From Xanthomonas arboricola pv. guizotiae (GTDB taxonomy: Bacteria; Pseudomonadota; Gammaproteobacteria; Xanthomonadales; Xanthomonadaceae): a DNA stretch of 64,000 nucleotides. The DNA lies in NCBI RefSeq assembly GCF_002940205.1, contig NZ_MDSK01000004.1, forward strand, positions 1 through 64,000, in the 5' to 3' direction. The position numbers and the translations under genes are program-made. Position 1 is the first letter of the stretch, and every line of letters begins with the position of its first letter. Of this stretch, positions 50,739 through 59,569 are shown one piece after another. The notes below the pieces were generated by a model, which was not told the DNA's origin, ran no database searches, and saw only the letters and a program-made list of their open reading frames with translations.

Positions 50739-51329
50739 TCAGTGCAGCAGGTTGCCGCGATACCAGCGCCGCTGCGCCAGCGCCAGCATCGGCTTGTCCT
50801 CGCGGCTGTCGCCGTAGGCGTGGACGCATGCGTAGTGCGACAGGTCGTAGCGCAGGCGGATCTGCGCGGCCTTGTGCGGGCCGCAATCGCCGCCTGCGTA
50901 GCGCCCGCTCAGCACGCCGGCGTGGTGTTCCAGCTTGTTGCAGATCAACGACAGGCCATGCTGGGCGCACCACGGCTGCAGATACAGGTCCAGCGATGCC
51001 GACACCAGCACGACTTCATGCCCCTGTGCCTGGTGCCAGTCGATGCGTCGCATCATCTCGGTGCGCAGCACGCCCGGCAGTGCGCTGCGTGCGTAGTCCG
51101 CGCCGTGCGCACTCATCTCCTGCAGCGCGCGGCCGCTAAACACCTTGCGCGTCACGCGCGCACGCAGCGCGGCGGCGGCCACCATGCCCAGCCGATAGCC
51201 CAGCACCCACGGACCGATCTGCCACTTCGCCGTCGCCAGCTGCGCGGGCGTGGCCACCTTGCGCAGGAAGCGCGCATAGCTGTCGCAGGTGGTGATGGTG
51301 TGGTCGAAGTCGAACAGGGCCAGGTGCAT
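50739..51329 (-). CDS. HAD-IB family phosphatase
   Basis: The 196-residue protein has HAD motif I D7-F-D9-H-T, motif II in V-S-A-S-L-D, a lysine (H-K-A-A-Q-I) and motif [11 protein letters not shown]. This is the SerB/PSPase-like HAD-IB subfamily with a helical cap. It should hydrolyse a phosphate monoester, but the substrate is not evident. It is immediately upstream of the rnfB-like gene. A GGGGAGTCGGGAG-type array lies within 30 bases upstream of its start. Confidence 0.87.
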   Translation of the reverse strand: MHLALFDFDHTITTCDSYARFLRKVATPAQLATAKWQIGPWVLGYRLGMVAAAALRARVTRKVFSGRALQEMSAHGADYARSALPGVLRTEMMRRIDWHQAQGHEVVLVSASLDLYLQPWCAQHGLSLICNKLEHHAGVLSGRYAGGDCGPHKAAQIRLRYDLSHYACVHAYGDSREDKPMLALAQRRWYRGNLLH

Positions 51330-51335
51330 GGGGGC

Positions 51336-51358
51336 GGGGAGTCGGGAGTGGGGATTGG
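51336..51358. repeat. GGGAATC-family degenerate array upstream of the HAD gene
   Basis: The 23 bases are three imperfect heptamers of the GGGAATC type (GGGGAGTC, GGGAGTG, GGGATTGG). It is inverted relative to the array at 51477-51517 at the other end of the same intergenic region, so the two can pair. Confidence 0.75.
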
Positions 51359-51378
51359 TTGGAAGCGTGGTGTCTGTT

Positions 51379-51421
51379 CCTTCTCCCCTCGGGAGAAGGT
51401 GCCCCGCAGGGGCGGATGAGG
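51379..51421. repeat. CCTTCTCCC/GGGAGAAGG hairpin element
   Basis: A perfect 9-bp stem (51379-51387 and 51391-51399, loop CTC) is followed at once by TGCCCCGCAGGGGC and GGATGAG. This compound sequence looks like a dispersed intergenic element I remember from Xanthomonadaceae. It may terminate metG. Confidence 0.7.
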
Positions 51422-51476
51422 GGTCGGGCCAGGCACGCGTGTCAGGTCTCCCTCAACAATCAGCTCAGGCTTTTAC

Positions 51477-51517
51477 GAATCCCGAATCCCGATTCTCCAA
51501 TCCCGCCCCAATCCCGC
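51477..51517. repeat. GATTCCC-family array at the 3' end of metG
   Basis: GAATCCC, GAATCCC, GATTCTC and CAATCCC follow in tandem, then GCCCCAATCCCGCC, ending two bases from the metG stop codon. The orientation is opposite to that of 51336-51358. Confidence 0.8.
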
Positions 51518-51518
51518 C

Positions 51519-53603
51519 TCACCGCACCGGCATCCCCGGCTGCGCGCCACCATCGGCATCCAGCAGCGCCAGCGCACCGCCGTCGAAGCCGGCCGACAGG
51601 ATCATGCCTTCGCTGATGCCGAAGCGCATCTTGCGCGGGGCCAGGTTGGCGATGAACACCACGCTGCGGCCGACCAGCGCTTCCGGTTCGCCGTAGCTGG
51701 CGCGGATACCCGAGAAGATCTGCCGCTTGCCCAGCTCGCCGGCATCCAGTTCGAAGCGCAGCAACTTGTCCGAGCCTTCCACGAACTCGCACACCAGCAC
51801 CTTGCCGATGCGCAGGTCGAGCTTGGCAAAGTCGTCCATGCCGATGAGGGCGGGATTGGAGATTGGGGAGTCGGGATTCGCAGCTGCGGCAGGCCTTGCG
51901 TCAGCCTTGGCCGCTGCAGGTTTGGCGGTGGTAGCCGGTGCAGCCGGTGCAGCGAGGGTGTCTTTGGAAGCGTCGGTCATGGCGTCGATCAATTTGGGGT
52001 CGATACGGGTGAACAGGGCGGTGTAGGGCTGGATCGTGTGCGAGGTCAGCGGGCGGATCACGTCTTCCCAGCTGGTCATCGGTGCGGAGAGGAAGGCTTC
52101 GGCCTCGGCACAGGTGCGCGGCAGGATCGGCTTGAGCGCGGCCACCAGGATCCGGAACAGGTTCAGGCCCTGCGTGCAGACCGCTTGCAGCTGCGCATCG
52201 GCGCCGTCCTGCTTGGCGATCACCCATGGCTTGGTGTCGTCGATGTACTTGTTGGCCTCGTCGGCCAGCGCCATGGTCTGGCGGATCGCACTGGCCGCAT
52301 CGTTGCGTTCGTAGGCCTCGCGGATCGGCGCCAGCGCGGCGACGAAGCGCTCGTACTGTGCCGGGTCGGGCAGCGCGTCGGCCAGCTTGCCATCGAACCG
52401 CTTGCCGATGAAGCCGGCGCAGCGGCTGGCCAGGTTGACGAACTTGCCGACCAGATCCGCATTCACCCGCGCGATGAAATCGCCCAGGTTGAGGTCAAGA
52501 TCGTCCACGCCGCCGGAGGACTTGGCCGCGAAGTAATAGCGCAGCGCCTCCGGCTCCAGGCCCACGTCCAGGAAGGTCCGCGCCATCACGAAGGTGCCGC
52601 GCGACTTGGACATCTTGGCGCCGTCCACGGTGAGGTAGCCGTTGACGTGCAGGCGTGTCGGCGCGCGGTGGCCGGTGCCGTGCAGCACCGCCGGCCAGAA
52701 CAGGCCGTGGAAATTGACGATGTCCTTGCCGATGAAGTGATGCAGTTCGGTCTGCGTGCCGGCAACCAGATGCGCTTGGAAATCCTCGCCCATCTGCGCG
52801 CACAGCGTCTTGAAGCTGCACAGGTAGCCGATCGGCGCATCCAGCCACACGTAGAAATACTTGCCCGGCTGGCCGGGAATCTGGAAACCGAAATACGGCG
52901 CATCGCGCGAGATGTCCCAGGCGCGCAGGCCGCCCTCGGTGTCCAGCCATTCCTTGAGCTTGGCCTTGACCCCGGGCAGCGCCACATCGCCAGCCAGCCA
53001 CTCGCGCAGGAAGCCGTCGAAATGGCCCACTTCGAAGAAGAAATGCTCCGAATCGCGCAACTCCGGCGTAGCGCCGGAGATCACCGACTTGGGCTCCTTC
53101 AGCTCGGTCGGTGCGTAAGTGGCGCCACAGACTTCGCAGTTGTCGCCGTACTGGTCGGCACTGCCGCAGTTGGGACAGATGCCCTTGATGTAGCGGTCCG
53201 GCAGGAACATGCCCTTGGCCGGGTCGTAGAACTGCGCCACCGAACGGCGGCTGATGTGGCCGGCGGCCTCGAGCCTGGTGTAGAAGGCTTCGGTGAGCGC
53301 GCGATTGACCGGCGAATTGGTCGAATCGTAATGGTCGAAGGTCACCCCGAACGCGGCAAAATCGCGCTCATGGCTGGCCTGGATGCTGGCGATGAAGGCC
53401 TCCGGGGTCACCCCGGCCTTCTCGGCGGCGAGCATGATCGGCGTGCCGTGGGTGTCGTCGGCGCAGACGAACCAGGTCTTGTCGCCGCGCAGCCGGCGCG
53501 CGCGCACCCAGATATCGGCCTGGATATAGCCGACCAGATGGCCAAGATGCAGCGGGCCGTTGGCGTAGGGCAGGGCGGTGGTGACGAGTGCGGTGCGGGT
53601 CAT
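51519..53603 (-). CDS. metG: Methionyl-tRNA synthetase
   Basis: The 694-residue class I synthetase has H-L-G-H at 19-22, the zinc knuckle C143/C146/C156/C159, K-M-S-K-S at 330-334, an anticodon-binding helical domain (about 390-550) and a C-terminal OB-fold tRNA-binding domain starting near M589 (M-D-D-F-A-K-L-D-L-R-I-G-K). It is the long homodimeric form. The Ala/Lys/Pro-rich linker ends in N-P-D-S-P-I-S-N-P-A-L-I, which is encoded by a GGGATTG-type repeat array. The ATG at 53603 is the conserved start. Confidence 0.97.
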   Translation of the reverse strand: MTRTALVTTALPYANGPLHLGHLVGYIQADIWVRARRLRGDKTWFVCADDTHGTPIMLAAEKAGVTPEAFIASIQASHERDFAAFGVTFDHYDSTNSPVNRALTEAFYTRLEAAGHISRRSVAQFYDPAKGMFLPDRYIKGICPNCGSADQYGDNCEVCGATYAPTELKEPKSVISGATPELRDSEHFFFEVGHFDGFLREWLAGDVALPGVKAKLKEWLDTEGGLRAWDISRDAPYFGFQIPGQPGKYFYVWLDAPIGYLCSFKTLCAQMGEDFQAHLVAGTQTELHHFIGKDIVNFHGLFWPAVLHGTGHRAPTRLHVNGYLTVDGAKMSKSRGTFVMARTFLDVGLEPEALRYYFAAKSSGGVDDLDLNLGDFIARVNADLVGKFVNLASRCAGFIGKRFDGKLADALPDPAQYERFVAALAPIREAYERNDAASAIRQTMALADEANKYIDDTKPWVIAKQDGADAQLQAVCTQGLNLFRILVAALKPILPRTCAEAEAFLSAPMTSWEDVIRPLTSHTIQPYTALFTRIDPKLIDAMTDASKDTLAAPAAPATTAKPAAAKADARPAAAANPDSPISNPALIGMDDFAKLDLRIGKVLVCEFVEGSDKLLRFELDAGELGKRQIFSGIRASYGEPEALVGRSVVFIANLAPRKMRFGISEGMILSAGFDGGALALLDADGGAQPGMPVR
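51843..51879. repeat. GGGATTG-type array inside the metG linker
   Basis: The stretch contains GGGATTG, GAGATTGG, GGAGTC and GGGATTCG in tandem on the plus strand and belongs to the same family as the intergenic arrays. It is in frame in metG and encodes residues of about 576-588 in the flexible linker before the C-terminal tRNA-binding domain. Confidence 0.75.
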
Positions 53604-53640
53604 GGCAGGCGTGATGCGGGGGACACGCGATTATCGCACT

Positions 53641-53674
53641 AGTCGGGAATGGGGAGTCGGGAATGGGGAATCGG
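53641..53674. repeat. GGGAATC-family array upstream of metG
   Basis: Alternating GGGAGTC and GGGAATG units, ending GGGAATCGG, occupy 34 bases, 38 bases upstream of the metG start. It is inverted relative to the array at 53827-53842. Confidence 0.85.
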
Positions 53675-53793
53675 TTGACGCGGCCGGTTGCAGTGCGGCC
53701 GGTGCGCTTCGGTGCCTTGCCGGCGTCTGCATGCACGACGTCTGCCAGCGTCACTGCGTCCCTCGCGCACCGGTATCTCTGTCTGACAAACAT

Positions 53794-53818
53794 AAAAAAG
53801 GCGCCCCGAAGGACGCCC
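53794..53818 (-). terminator. Rho-independent terminator of the DUF2147 gene
   Basis: On the minus strand GGGCGTCC, TTC, GGGGCGCC forms a stem with one G-T pair, followed directly by TTTTTTATG. It lies 25 bases past the DUF2147 stop. Confidence 0.85.
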
Positions 53819-53826
53819 GCTCTTAC

Positions 53827-53842
53827 GATTCCCGATTCCCGA
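53827..53842. repeat. Short GATTCCC array at the DUF2147 stop
   Basis: GATTCCC, GATTCCC and a truncated GA abut the TAA stop of the DUF2147 gene (53843-53845). With 53641-53674 it forms an inverted pair bracketing the intergenic region. Confidence 0.8.
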
Positions 53843-54292
53843 TTACTCACGCACCCAGGTCTGGGTACGGCCCAGCGCTTCGATACCGACATAGCCGCGC
53901 ATCTGCAGCTTCTTGCCGCCGTCGGTGAGGGTGATCTTGGACTTGTAGGTCTTGCCCTTGGCCGGGTCGAGCACCGAGCCGCCGCTCCATACCGCGGTGC
54001 CGTCGGGCTTGAGGCCCCACAGGATGGTCATGCCCTTGATCGGCTTGCCCTTGAGCGCGCCATCGCATTTGTCGCAGACCGGGTTCGGCCCTTTGGCGGA
54101 CTGCAGGATCTCGACCACCTTGCCGCTCAGCGTGCCGTTGGCCGCCTGCTCGATCTGCACCACCGACTTGGGCTTGCCGGTTTCGTCGTCGATGGTGGTC
54201 CAGCGGCCCACCGGCGAGTCGGCGGCCTGGGCCAGCAGCGAGGCGGCGGCCAGCGGCAGGGCCAGCATCAGGGTCTTGAAGGTCTTGCGCAT
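53843..54292 (-). CDS. Secreted DUF2147 protein
   Basis: The 149-residue protein has a signal peptide cleaved near A-Q-A-A (about 23). The DUF2147 body follows: P-V-G-R-W-T-T-I-D-D-E-T-G-K-P-K-S-V-V-Q-I, G-K-V-V-E-I, C-D-K-C-D-G, and a terminal R-G-Y-V-G-I-E-A-L-G-R-T-Q-T-W-V-R. It is a lipocalin-like beta-barrel of the periplasm with unknown ligand. AGGGGAA lies upstream of the ATG at 54292. A terminator follows its stop. Confidence 0.88.
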   Translation of the reverse strand: MRKTFKTLMLALPLAAASLLAQAADSPVGRWTTIDDETGKPKSVVQIEQAANGTLSGKVVEILQSAKGPNPVCDKCDGALKGKPIKGMTILWGLKPDGTAVWSGGSVLDPAKGKTYKSKITLTDGGKKLQMRGYVGIEALGRTQTWVRE

Positions 54293-54518
54293 GGTTCCCC
54301 TCCCAGGGATTGCCGTGGCCACCGTCGGCGGCCTGATCGCGAATGTATACCGTGGAGTATGGTGCGGGAAAGACGCGCTGCGGAATGCGTTCATGCGCCG
54401 CCGTCGGCAGGCCTTGCCATGGCCTTGGCCAGTGACTGGAGCAGACGCGTAGCGCGGCCACGGCGTGCTGGCCGCAGCCGCGCATGCCCGCCGCGACCAA
54501 CCCATCCTGCCGTGGGCC

Positions 54519-57500
54519 TCAGTTGCCCAGCAGGCTGATCCGCTTGCGATTGTCGTCCGGCACCCGGTCGATCAGCTTGTTGTCGGGGTCGAAGCCGGCT
54601 TCGATGGGCAGGGCGTCGACGGTCAGGGTAACGCTGGGCGTGGCGCTGGTGACGTGCTGCCGCTGCAGCGCCAGCACCGGCGCCGCTGCGTTCTTGCTGG
54701 CGGGCGCGCCGTAGATCCCGACCTCGATCCAGTCGTCCATCGGCACCGCATGTTCCTTGCCGCGGCCATCGGCCTGCAACTTGGCTGCCTGCGCCTGCAC
54801 GGTCACATCGAAGCGTCCATCCGGGCGCTTGCGGGCCTGCGCGCTCACCACGCGGTTGTCGTAGAAGGTAATCTTTTCGAACAGGTCGGTGATCATTCCC
54901 TGCTGATCCGGGCGTGCCTCGGCACGGATGGCCTGCAGCAGTTCGGCCGAGGTGGTGTAAGGCGGTTGCTGAAACGCCTTGGCCTGCAGGAAGCGTTGCA
55001 ACCCGCGATTGAGCGCCTGCTCGCCGATCTCCTCGCGCAGGCGATAGAACACCAGCGACCCCTTGCGGTAGTGGATGTACTGCTGGTTTTCCACCCGATA
55101 CAGCGGCTGTTCGTCGACGGTTTCACCGCCGCGCCCTTCCAGATAGCGGTCCAGTTCGTACTTGAGGAAGCGGCGCATGTGCGCGCGCCCGTATTCGCGC
55201 TCCATCACCATCAGCGCCGAGTACTGCGCCAGCGATTCGGACAGCATCGTGGCGCCCTGCACATTCGCACCGATCACCTGATGCGCCCACCACTGGTGCG
55301 CCACTTCGTGCGCGGTGACGTAGAACACGTAGTCGATGTCGTCCTTGTCGCGCAGGTCGGCGATGAAACCGATCGATTCGGAGTAGGGGATGGTATTGGC
55401 GAACGACTGCGCAAACCCCGCATAGCCCGGGAACTCGATGATGCGCACCTGATGATGCTGGTACGGAGTGAAATTGGCCTCGTCATAGGCCAGCGATTTC
55501 TGCACGCCTTCGATCATGCGTTGCACGTTGTACGGGTGCTTGGGGTCGTAATAGATCTCGATCGGAATTTTGTTGTAGTAGGCCTTGCGCACCTGCCAGC
55601 GTGCCGACAGGTACGCATAGAAGTTGAGCATCGGCCGATCCATCACGTAGCGGAAGCAACGCCTGCCAGCCTGCCGGAATTGCTTCTGCAGATAGCCCGG
55701 TGCCAGCGCAATCTGGTCCGGTGCGGTGCAGATGGTGCTGGCGAAGCTGAGCCAGTCGGCATCGTCGCTGACGTAGGTATTGGCGCGTGCGGCCTGGTCT
55801 TCCAGTTTGGGCATGCGCGTCGGCTCGCCCAGACCACGCTTGCGGCGATCGTTGCGGTCGGTGATCTCGGTTTGGGTGTTGTAGCCGAACCAGGGCAAGA
55901 CCTGGCTGTTGAAGAAGCTGCCGTTGGCGACCAGATCGGTCTGCGCCTGCCCGGCGGTAATGCCGTGCGGGTGCTGGTCCACGCGGAAGCGGAACACGCG
56001 CTCTTGGCCAGGTTGCAGCGGGCGCTGCAGGCGATAGATGCGGTAGCCGGCCGGAATGTCGTGGGTGATCAGCGTCTGCCCGCCCAGATCCACCTTGACC
56101 AGACTACGGTCGCCAGTGCGCCCCTGCATGCCGATATGCACCTCGCTGATCGGCGCGCTGTGGGAATTGCGCACGGTCCAGGTGGCATCGATGACGGCCG
56201 ACTGCGTTTCCGGATGCAGGTCGACATGGTTGTCCACGGCAATGATGCGCGGCTGTGGCAGGTCCTTGTACTTGCGGTAATCGCGCTCGTAGCGTGCCTG
56301 CAGGTCCAGCTGCTGCTCCGGCGACAGGAACCTGTTATAGACGTTGGTATTCCAGTACAGCCAGCCGCCAATCGTTGCAAAGCCAAGCAGGCTCACCGCC
56401 AATGCCGCGCCGGTGGGGCTGCGCAGGCGCTGCGATGCCAGGCGCAGCCGCTGACGCAGTCCATGGCCGACGCCACGCGGCCACAACGCCGAGGACAGCA
56501 GCAACAAGGCCAGCAGGAACACGCCCCAATAGCCCTGGAACCACAACTGCCCGGGCAGGAAGTGGCCGAAGCCATTCATGTCCGAATACGGCGCGTTGGG
56601 CCAGCCTCCGAAGTTGTACAGATTCTGCGTGTAGTCGAGCAGCGACAACGCCGATTGCCCGATCAATACCAGCATCAACAATGCATAGCCGACGAACTTG
56701 TTGTTGCTCAAGACCTGCAGCACCAGGGCCATGCCACCCATCAGCACATACAGCACCGAGCCAAGCGCCAGGGTCTTGAGATACAGCAGCGGCTCGATCG
56801 TGGTGTAGCCACGGCCAAGTTGCAGCGCGATCGAGGTCAACGCGCCGGCGAGCTGGAAGCTGGCGATCACCGCCAGCAAGGCGACGAACTTGCCGAGCAG
56901 CGGAACCCAGTCCGGCACCGGCATGGCATCGGTGATGCCGTCGATGCGGTTGCTGCGTTCCTTCCACACCAGTTCGCCGGCATAGAACAGCACCACGATG
57001 ATCAGCAGAAAGCTGTAGCTGTTCTGCAGCGCTTGCAGCATCAACGAGGTGACCGGCAGCACGGCGGTGCCGTACATGCGCGCATTGAACAATGCGGTGG
57101 GGATGAAGTTGGCCAGGCCCAACGTCAGCAGCACCACGAACGGCGCGCTGCGTAGCACACCGAGCGTATCGAAACGGATCTGGCGCAGCAGTTGCCGGAA
57201 GGCGGTGCTGGCCGCGAAGGCGGGCGTCACGCTGAGGCGGGTGGTGTTGACGCGCACGCTGGCTGCCTGCGCGCTGGAGGATGCAACAGGCATCGCGCCG
57301 CGACGACGACGCGTGCCGCTGCGTTCGGTGCGGAACAGTGCAAAGGTCGCGGCGAACAATACACCGCTCATGCCCAGCCACAGGGCGCGATTGGCGAGCA
57401 GGTAGCCCGTCAATGCGGGAAGTTGCAGGTTGCGTTGTTCCGCCGACCAGTAGCGCAGCGTTTGCGACAGTGCGCGGATGCCGAGTGGATCGGACAGGGT

Positions 57501-58115
57501 TGCAACCCAGACGTTGTCCAGGTCCGATAGCAGCGCCCGGCTCACGCCATACAGCACGAAAAACACGATGACGCCGATGTAGACCCACAGGATGCTACGG
57601 GTGGTGACCGCCAGCACCGACAGCAGCGCGGTGGTGAACAGCAGGTTGGGCAGCACCAGCACCAGCAGCGACCATAGGTACGGCAGCAGCGCGACCGGCC
57701 CGAGCCGCGCCTGGTCGATCCATGGCATGAACTGCGCCACAAACATGCCCAGCGCGATCACCAGATACATCACCGTGCCGGCGATCAGCGCTGCAGCGAT
57801 GCGGCCTGCCAGGTAATCGCGGCGGCGCACCGGTGTGGAAAACACCAGCTCCGCGGTGCCCAGCTCGAAATCGCGCAGCAACGCGTTGCTGACGAACAGT
57901 GCAGCCACCAGCAGGCCGAGCAGGCTGAAAATCGCCAGCACGCTGGCAATCACGGTTGGCGCGTTGCGCAGTACGTTGCCGATGCCACCACCGATCTGTA
58001 CGGCATCGCTGGAGAGTGCAGCGAAGGCGAGCAACGCGTAGAGCGCGGCCAGCAGCCACAGGAAGGGCGAGCGCAGTTGTTCGCGCAGCTCAAAGCGCAG
58101 GAACGCCAGGATCAT
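54519..58115 (-). CDS. ABC transporter permease fused to an M1-type aminopeptidase
   Basis: The 1198-residue protein has two six-helix permease-like blocks (about 1-260 and 320-600), a linking helix near 610, and an extracytoplasmic M1 peptidase region (about 640-1190). The zinc site is H936-E-V-A-H940 with a glutamate at 960, 19 residues after the second His, one more than the usual 18. H-Q-W-W is typical of the family. It forms an ABC system with the ATPase encoded 12 bases upstream. The peptidase may process peptides at the membrane surface before or after transport. Confidence 0.9.
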   Translation of the reverse strand: MILAFLRFELREQLRSPFLWLLAALYALLAFAALSSDAVQIGGGIGNVLRNAPTVIASVLAIFSLLGLLVAALFVSNALLRDFELGTAELVFSTPVRRRDYLAGRIAAALIAGTVMYLVIALGMFVAQFMPWIDQARLGPVALLPYLWSLLVLVLPNLLFTTALLSVLAVTTRSILWVYIGVIVFFVLYGVSRALLSDLDNVWVATLSDPLGIRALSQTLRYWSAEQRNLQLPALTGYLLANRALWLGMSGVLFAATFALFRTERSGTRRRRGAMPVASSSAQAASVRVNTTRLSVTPAFAASTAFRQLLRQIRFDTLGVLRSAPFVVLLTLGLANFIPTALFNARMYGTAVLPVTSLMLQALQNSYSFLLIIVVLFYAGELVWKERSNRIDGITDAMPVPDWVPLLGKFVALLAVIASFQLAGALTSIALQLGRGYTTIEPLLYLKTLALGSVLYVLMGGMALVLQVLSNNKFVGYALLMLVLIGQSALSLLDYTQNLYNFGGWPNAPYSDMNGFGHFLPGQLWFQGYWGVFLLALLLLSSALWPRGVGHGLRQRLRLASQRLRSPTGAALAVSLLGFATIGGWLYWNTNVYNRFLSPEQQLDLQARYERDYRKYKDLPQPRIIAVDNHVDLHPETQSAVIDATWTVRNSHSAPISEVHIGMQGRTGDRSLVKVDLGGQTLITHDIPAGYRIYRLQRPLQPGQERVFRFRVDQHPHGITAGQAQTDLVANGSFFNSQVLPWFGYNTQTEITDRNDRRKRGLGEPTRMPKLEDQAARANTYVSDDADWLSFASTICTAPDQIALAPGYLQKQFRQAGRRCFRYVMDRPMLNFYAYLSARWQVRKAYYNKIPIEIYYDPKHPYNVQRMIEGVQKSLAYDEANFTPYQHHQVRIIEFPGYAGFAQSFANTIPYSESIGFIADLRDKDDIDYVFYVTAHEVAHQWWAHQVIGANVQGATMLSESLAQYSALMVMEREYGRAHMRRFLKYELDRYLEGRGGETVDEQPLYRVENQQYIHYRKGSLVFYRLREEIGEQALNRGLQRFLQAKAFQQPPYTTSAELLQAIRAEARPDQQGMITDLFEKITFYDNRVVSAQARKRPDGRFDVTVQAQAAKLQADGRGKEHAVPMDDWIEVGIYGAPASKNAAAPVLALQRQHVTSATPSVTLTVDALPIEAGFDPDNKLIDRVPDDNRKRISLLGN

Positions 58116-58127
58116 CGCCGCGCTCCG

Positions 58128-59021
58128 TCAGGCAGCCAACGCTTGCTTGCGCAGGCGCTGGAAATAGACATCCTCAAGATCTGGAGCGACCTGTTCGAAA
58201 CCCGGTTCCGGGCAGTCCGCACTGAACACGTGGATCACCGGATGGCCGGCGATCAGGCGCGTGGACAGCACGGTGAAGCGCGTTTCGTAATCGGGCAAGC
58301 TGTTCTTGCTGACCTGTTTGCGCCAGACCTGCTGGTTGAGCATGTCGATCGCATCGGCCGGCCGCCCGGTCAGCAACACCTGCCCCTTGTTCATGATGGC
58401 CATCGTCGGGCACAGGTCGGTGACGTCTTCGACGATGTGGGTGGACAGGATCACCACCACGTTCTCGCCGATCTCGGCCAGCAGATTGAGGAAGCGGTTG
58501 CGCTCTTCCGGATCCAGCCCGGCGGTCGGCTCGTCGACGATGACCAGCTGCGGGTTGCCCAGCAGCGCCTGCGCGATACCGAAGCGCTGGCGCATGCCGC
58601 CGGAATAGGTGCCGAGCTTGCGCTTGCGCGCATCCCACAGATTGACCTGCTGCAGCAGGCGTTCGACCACTTGCTTGCGCTGTGCACGGTTGGTCAGTCC
58701 CTTGAGCACGGCGAAATGATCGAGCAGGTCCAGCGCGCTGACTTTCGGGTACACGCCGAAATCCTGCGGCAGATAGCCCAACCGGCGCCGCAGCAGGTCC
58801 TTGTCCTTGAGCACGTCGATGCTGCTGCCGTCGGCACCGGTCAGCGTCACGCTGCCCGAGTCCGGCTCCTGCAGTGTGGCGAGCGTGCGCATCAGCGAGG
58901 ACTTGCCGGCGCCGTTGGGGCCGAGCAACCCGAACATGCCGCGGGGAATGTCGAGCGTGACGTCTTGCAGCGCATGCACGCCATTGGCGTAGGTCTTGGA
59001 CAGCGCACGGATCTGCAGCAT
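58128..59021 (-). CDS. ABC transporter ATP-binding protein
   Basis: The 297-residue ATPase has Walker A G-P-N-G-A-G-K-S at 34-41, a Q-loop in Y-L-P-Q-D-F-G, signature Y-S-G-G-M-R-Q-R at 139-146 and Walker B L-V-I-V-D-E-P near 159-165 with the catalytic Glu. A C-terminal extension of about 70 residues follows. It is the partner of the permease-peptidase fusion encoded directly downstream (12-base gap). The family includes CcmA/NatA-type exporters. Confidence 0.93.
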   Translation of the reverse strand: MLQIRALSKTYANGVHALQDVTLDIPRGMFGLLGPNGAGKSSLMRTLATLQEPDSGSVTLTGADGSSIDVLKDKDLLRRRLGYLPQDFGVYPKVSALDLLDHFAVLKGLTNRAQRKQVVERLLQQVNLWDARKRKLGTYSGGMRQRFGIAQALLGNPQLVIVDEPTAGLDPEERNRFLNLLAEIGENVVVILSTHIVEDVTDLCPTMAIMNKGQVLLTGRPADAIDMLNQQVWRKQVSKNSLPDYETRFTVLSTRLIAGHPVIHVFSADCPEPGFEQVAPDLEDVYFQRLRKQALAA

Positions 59022-59164
59022 GGACGGTTCCTGTGTCCTGGGGTGGCTCGATCTTCACGGCGTTACCGCAGTGCCGCATCTGCCGAAAGTCACAAAGACG
59101 ATCAGCCATGCCCCTACGACGAGCCCCAGTGGCAGATGTGACCGACCCTGCCGGGTCTGTCGTG

Positions 59165-59192
59165 CTCAACCGACCTCGCTCAACCGACCTCG
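59165..59192. repeat. Exact 14-bp tandem duplication at a stop codon
   Basis: CTCAACCGACCTCG occurs at 59165-59178 and again at 59179-59192. On the minus strand the second copy contains the last codons and the TGA of the glyoxalase-fold gene, and the first copy repeats them just downstream. Confidence 0.9.
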
Positions 59193-59569
59193 TACAGCTC
59201 CAGCGGCAGGTCATCCGGGTCGGCGAAGAAGGTGAAGCGGCGGCCGGTGTACTCGTCGATGCGGATGTCTTCGGTGGCCACGCCGTGTGCAGTGAGATGC
59301 GCCACGGCCGCGTCCAGATCCTCGACGCGGAAGGCGAGATGGCGCAGGCCGCGTGCTTCCGGGCGGCTGGGGCGCAGCGGTGCGGCGGGGAACGAAAACA
59401 GCTCGATCTGGCCGCCATCGGGCAGTGCCAGGTCCAGCTTCCAGGAGTCGCGCGCCTGCCGGTAATGCTCGTCGAGCACGCGCAGGCCCAGGATGTCGCA
59501 GTAGAACCGTTTGGACACCGCGTAGTCGCCGGCGATGATCGCCACATGGTGGATGCCGGCGAGCTTCAT
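59180..59569 (-). CDS. VOC/glyoxalase I-like protein
   Basis: The 129-residue vicinal-oxygen-chelate protein has two beta-alpha-beta-beta-beta modules: G-I-H-H-V-A-I-I at 5-12, G-Q-I-E-L-F-S-F near 53, G-L-R-H-L-A-F-R near 74 and L-E-L-Y-E-V at the end. The His and Glu residues form the usual metal site. It matches the SMU.1112c/YaeR-type group rather than classical glyoxalase I. The substrate is unknown. GAGGTG precedes the ATG at 59569. It is followed by the tandem duplication and then, 158 bases from its stop, by the ABC genes on the same strand. Confidence 0.88.
   Translation of the reverse strand: MKLAGIHHVAIIAGDYAVSKRFYCDILGLRVLDEHYRQARDSWKLDLALPDGGQIELFSFPAAPLRPSRPEARGLRHLAFRVEDLDAAVAHLTAHGVATEDIRIDEYTGRRFTFFADPDDLPLELYEVG

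Noticed and set aside
54465-57155. An 896-codon plus-strand frame opposite the permease-peptidase gene
   Set aside because: It is an antisense shadow; the minus-strand protein has complete zinc-site and membrane signatures.
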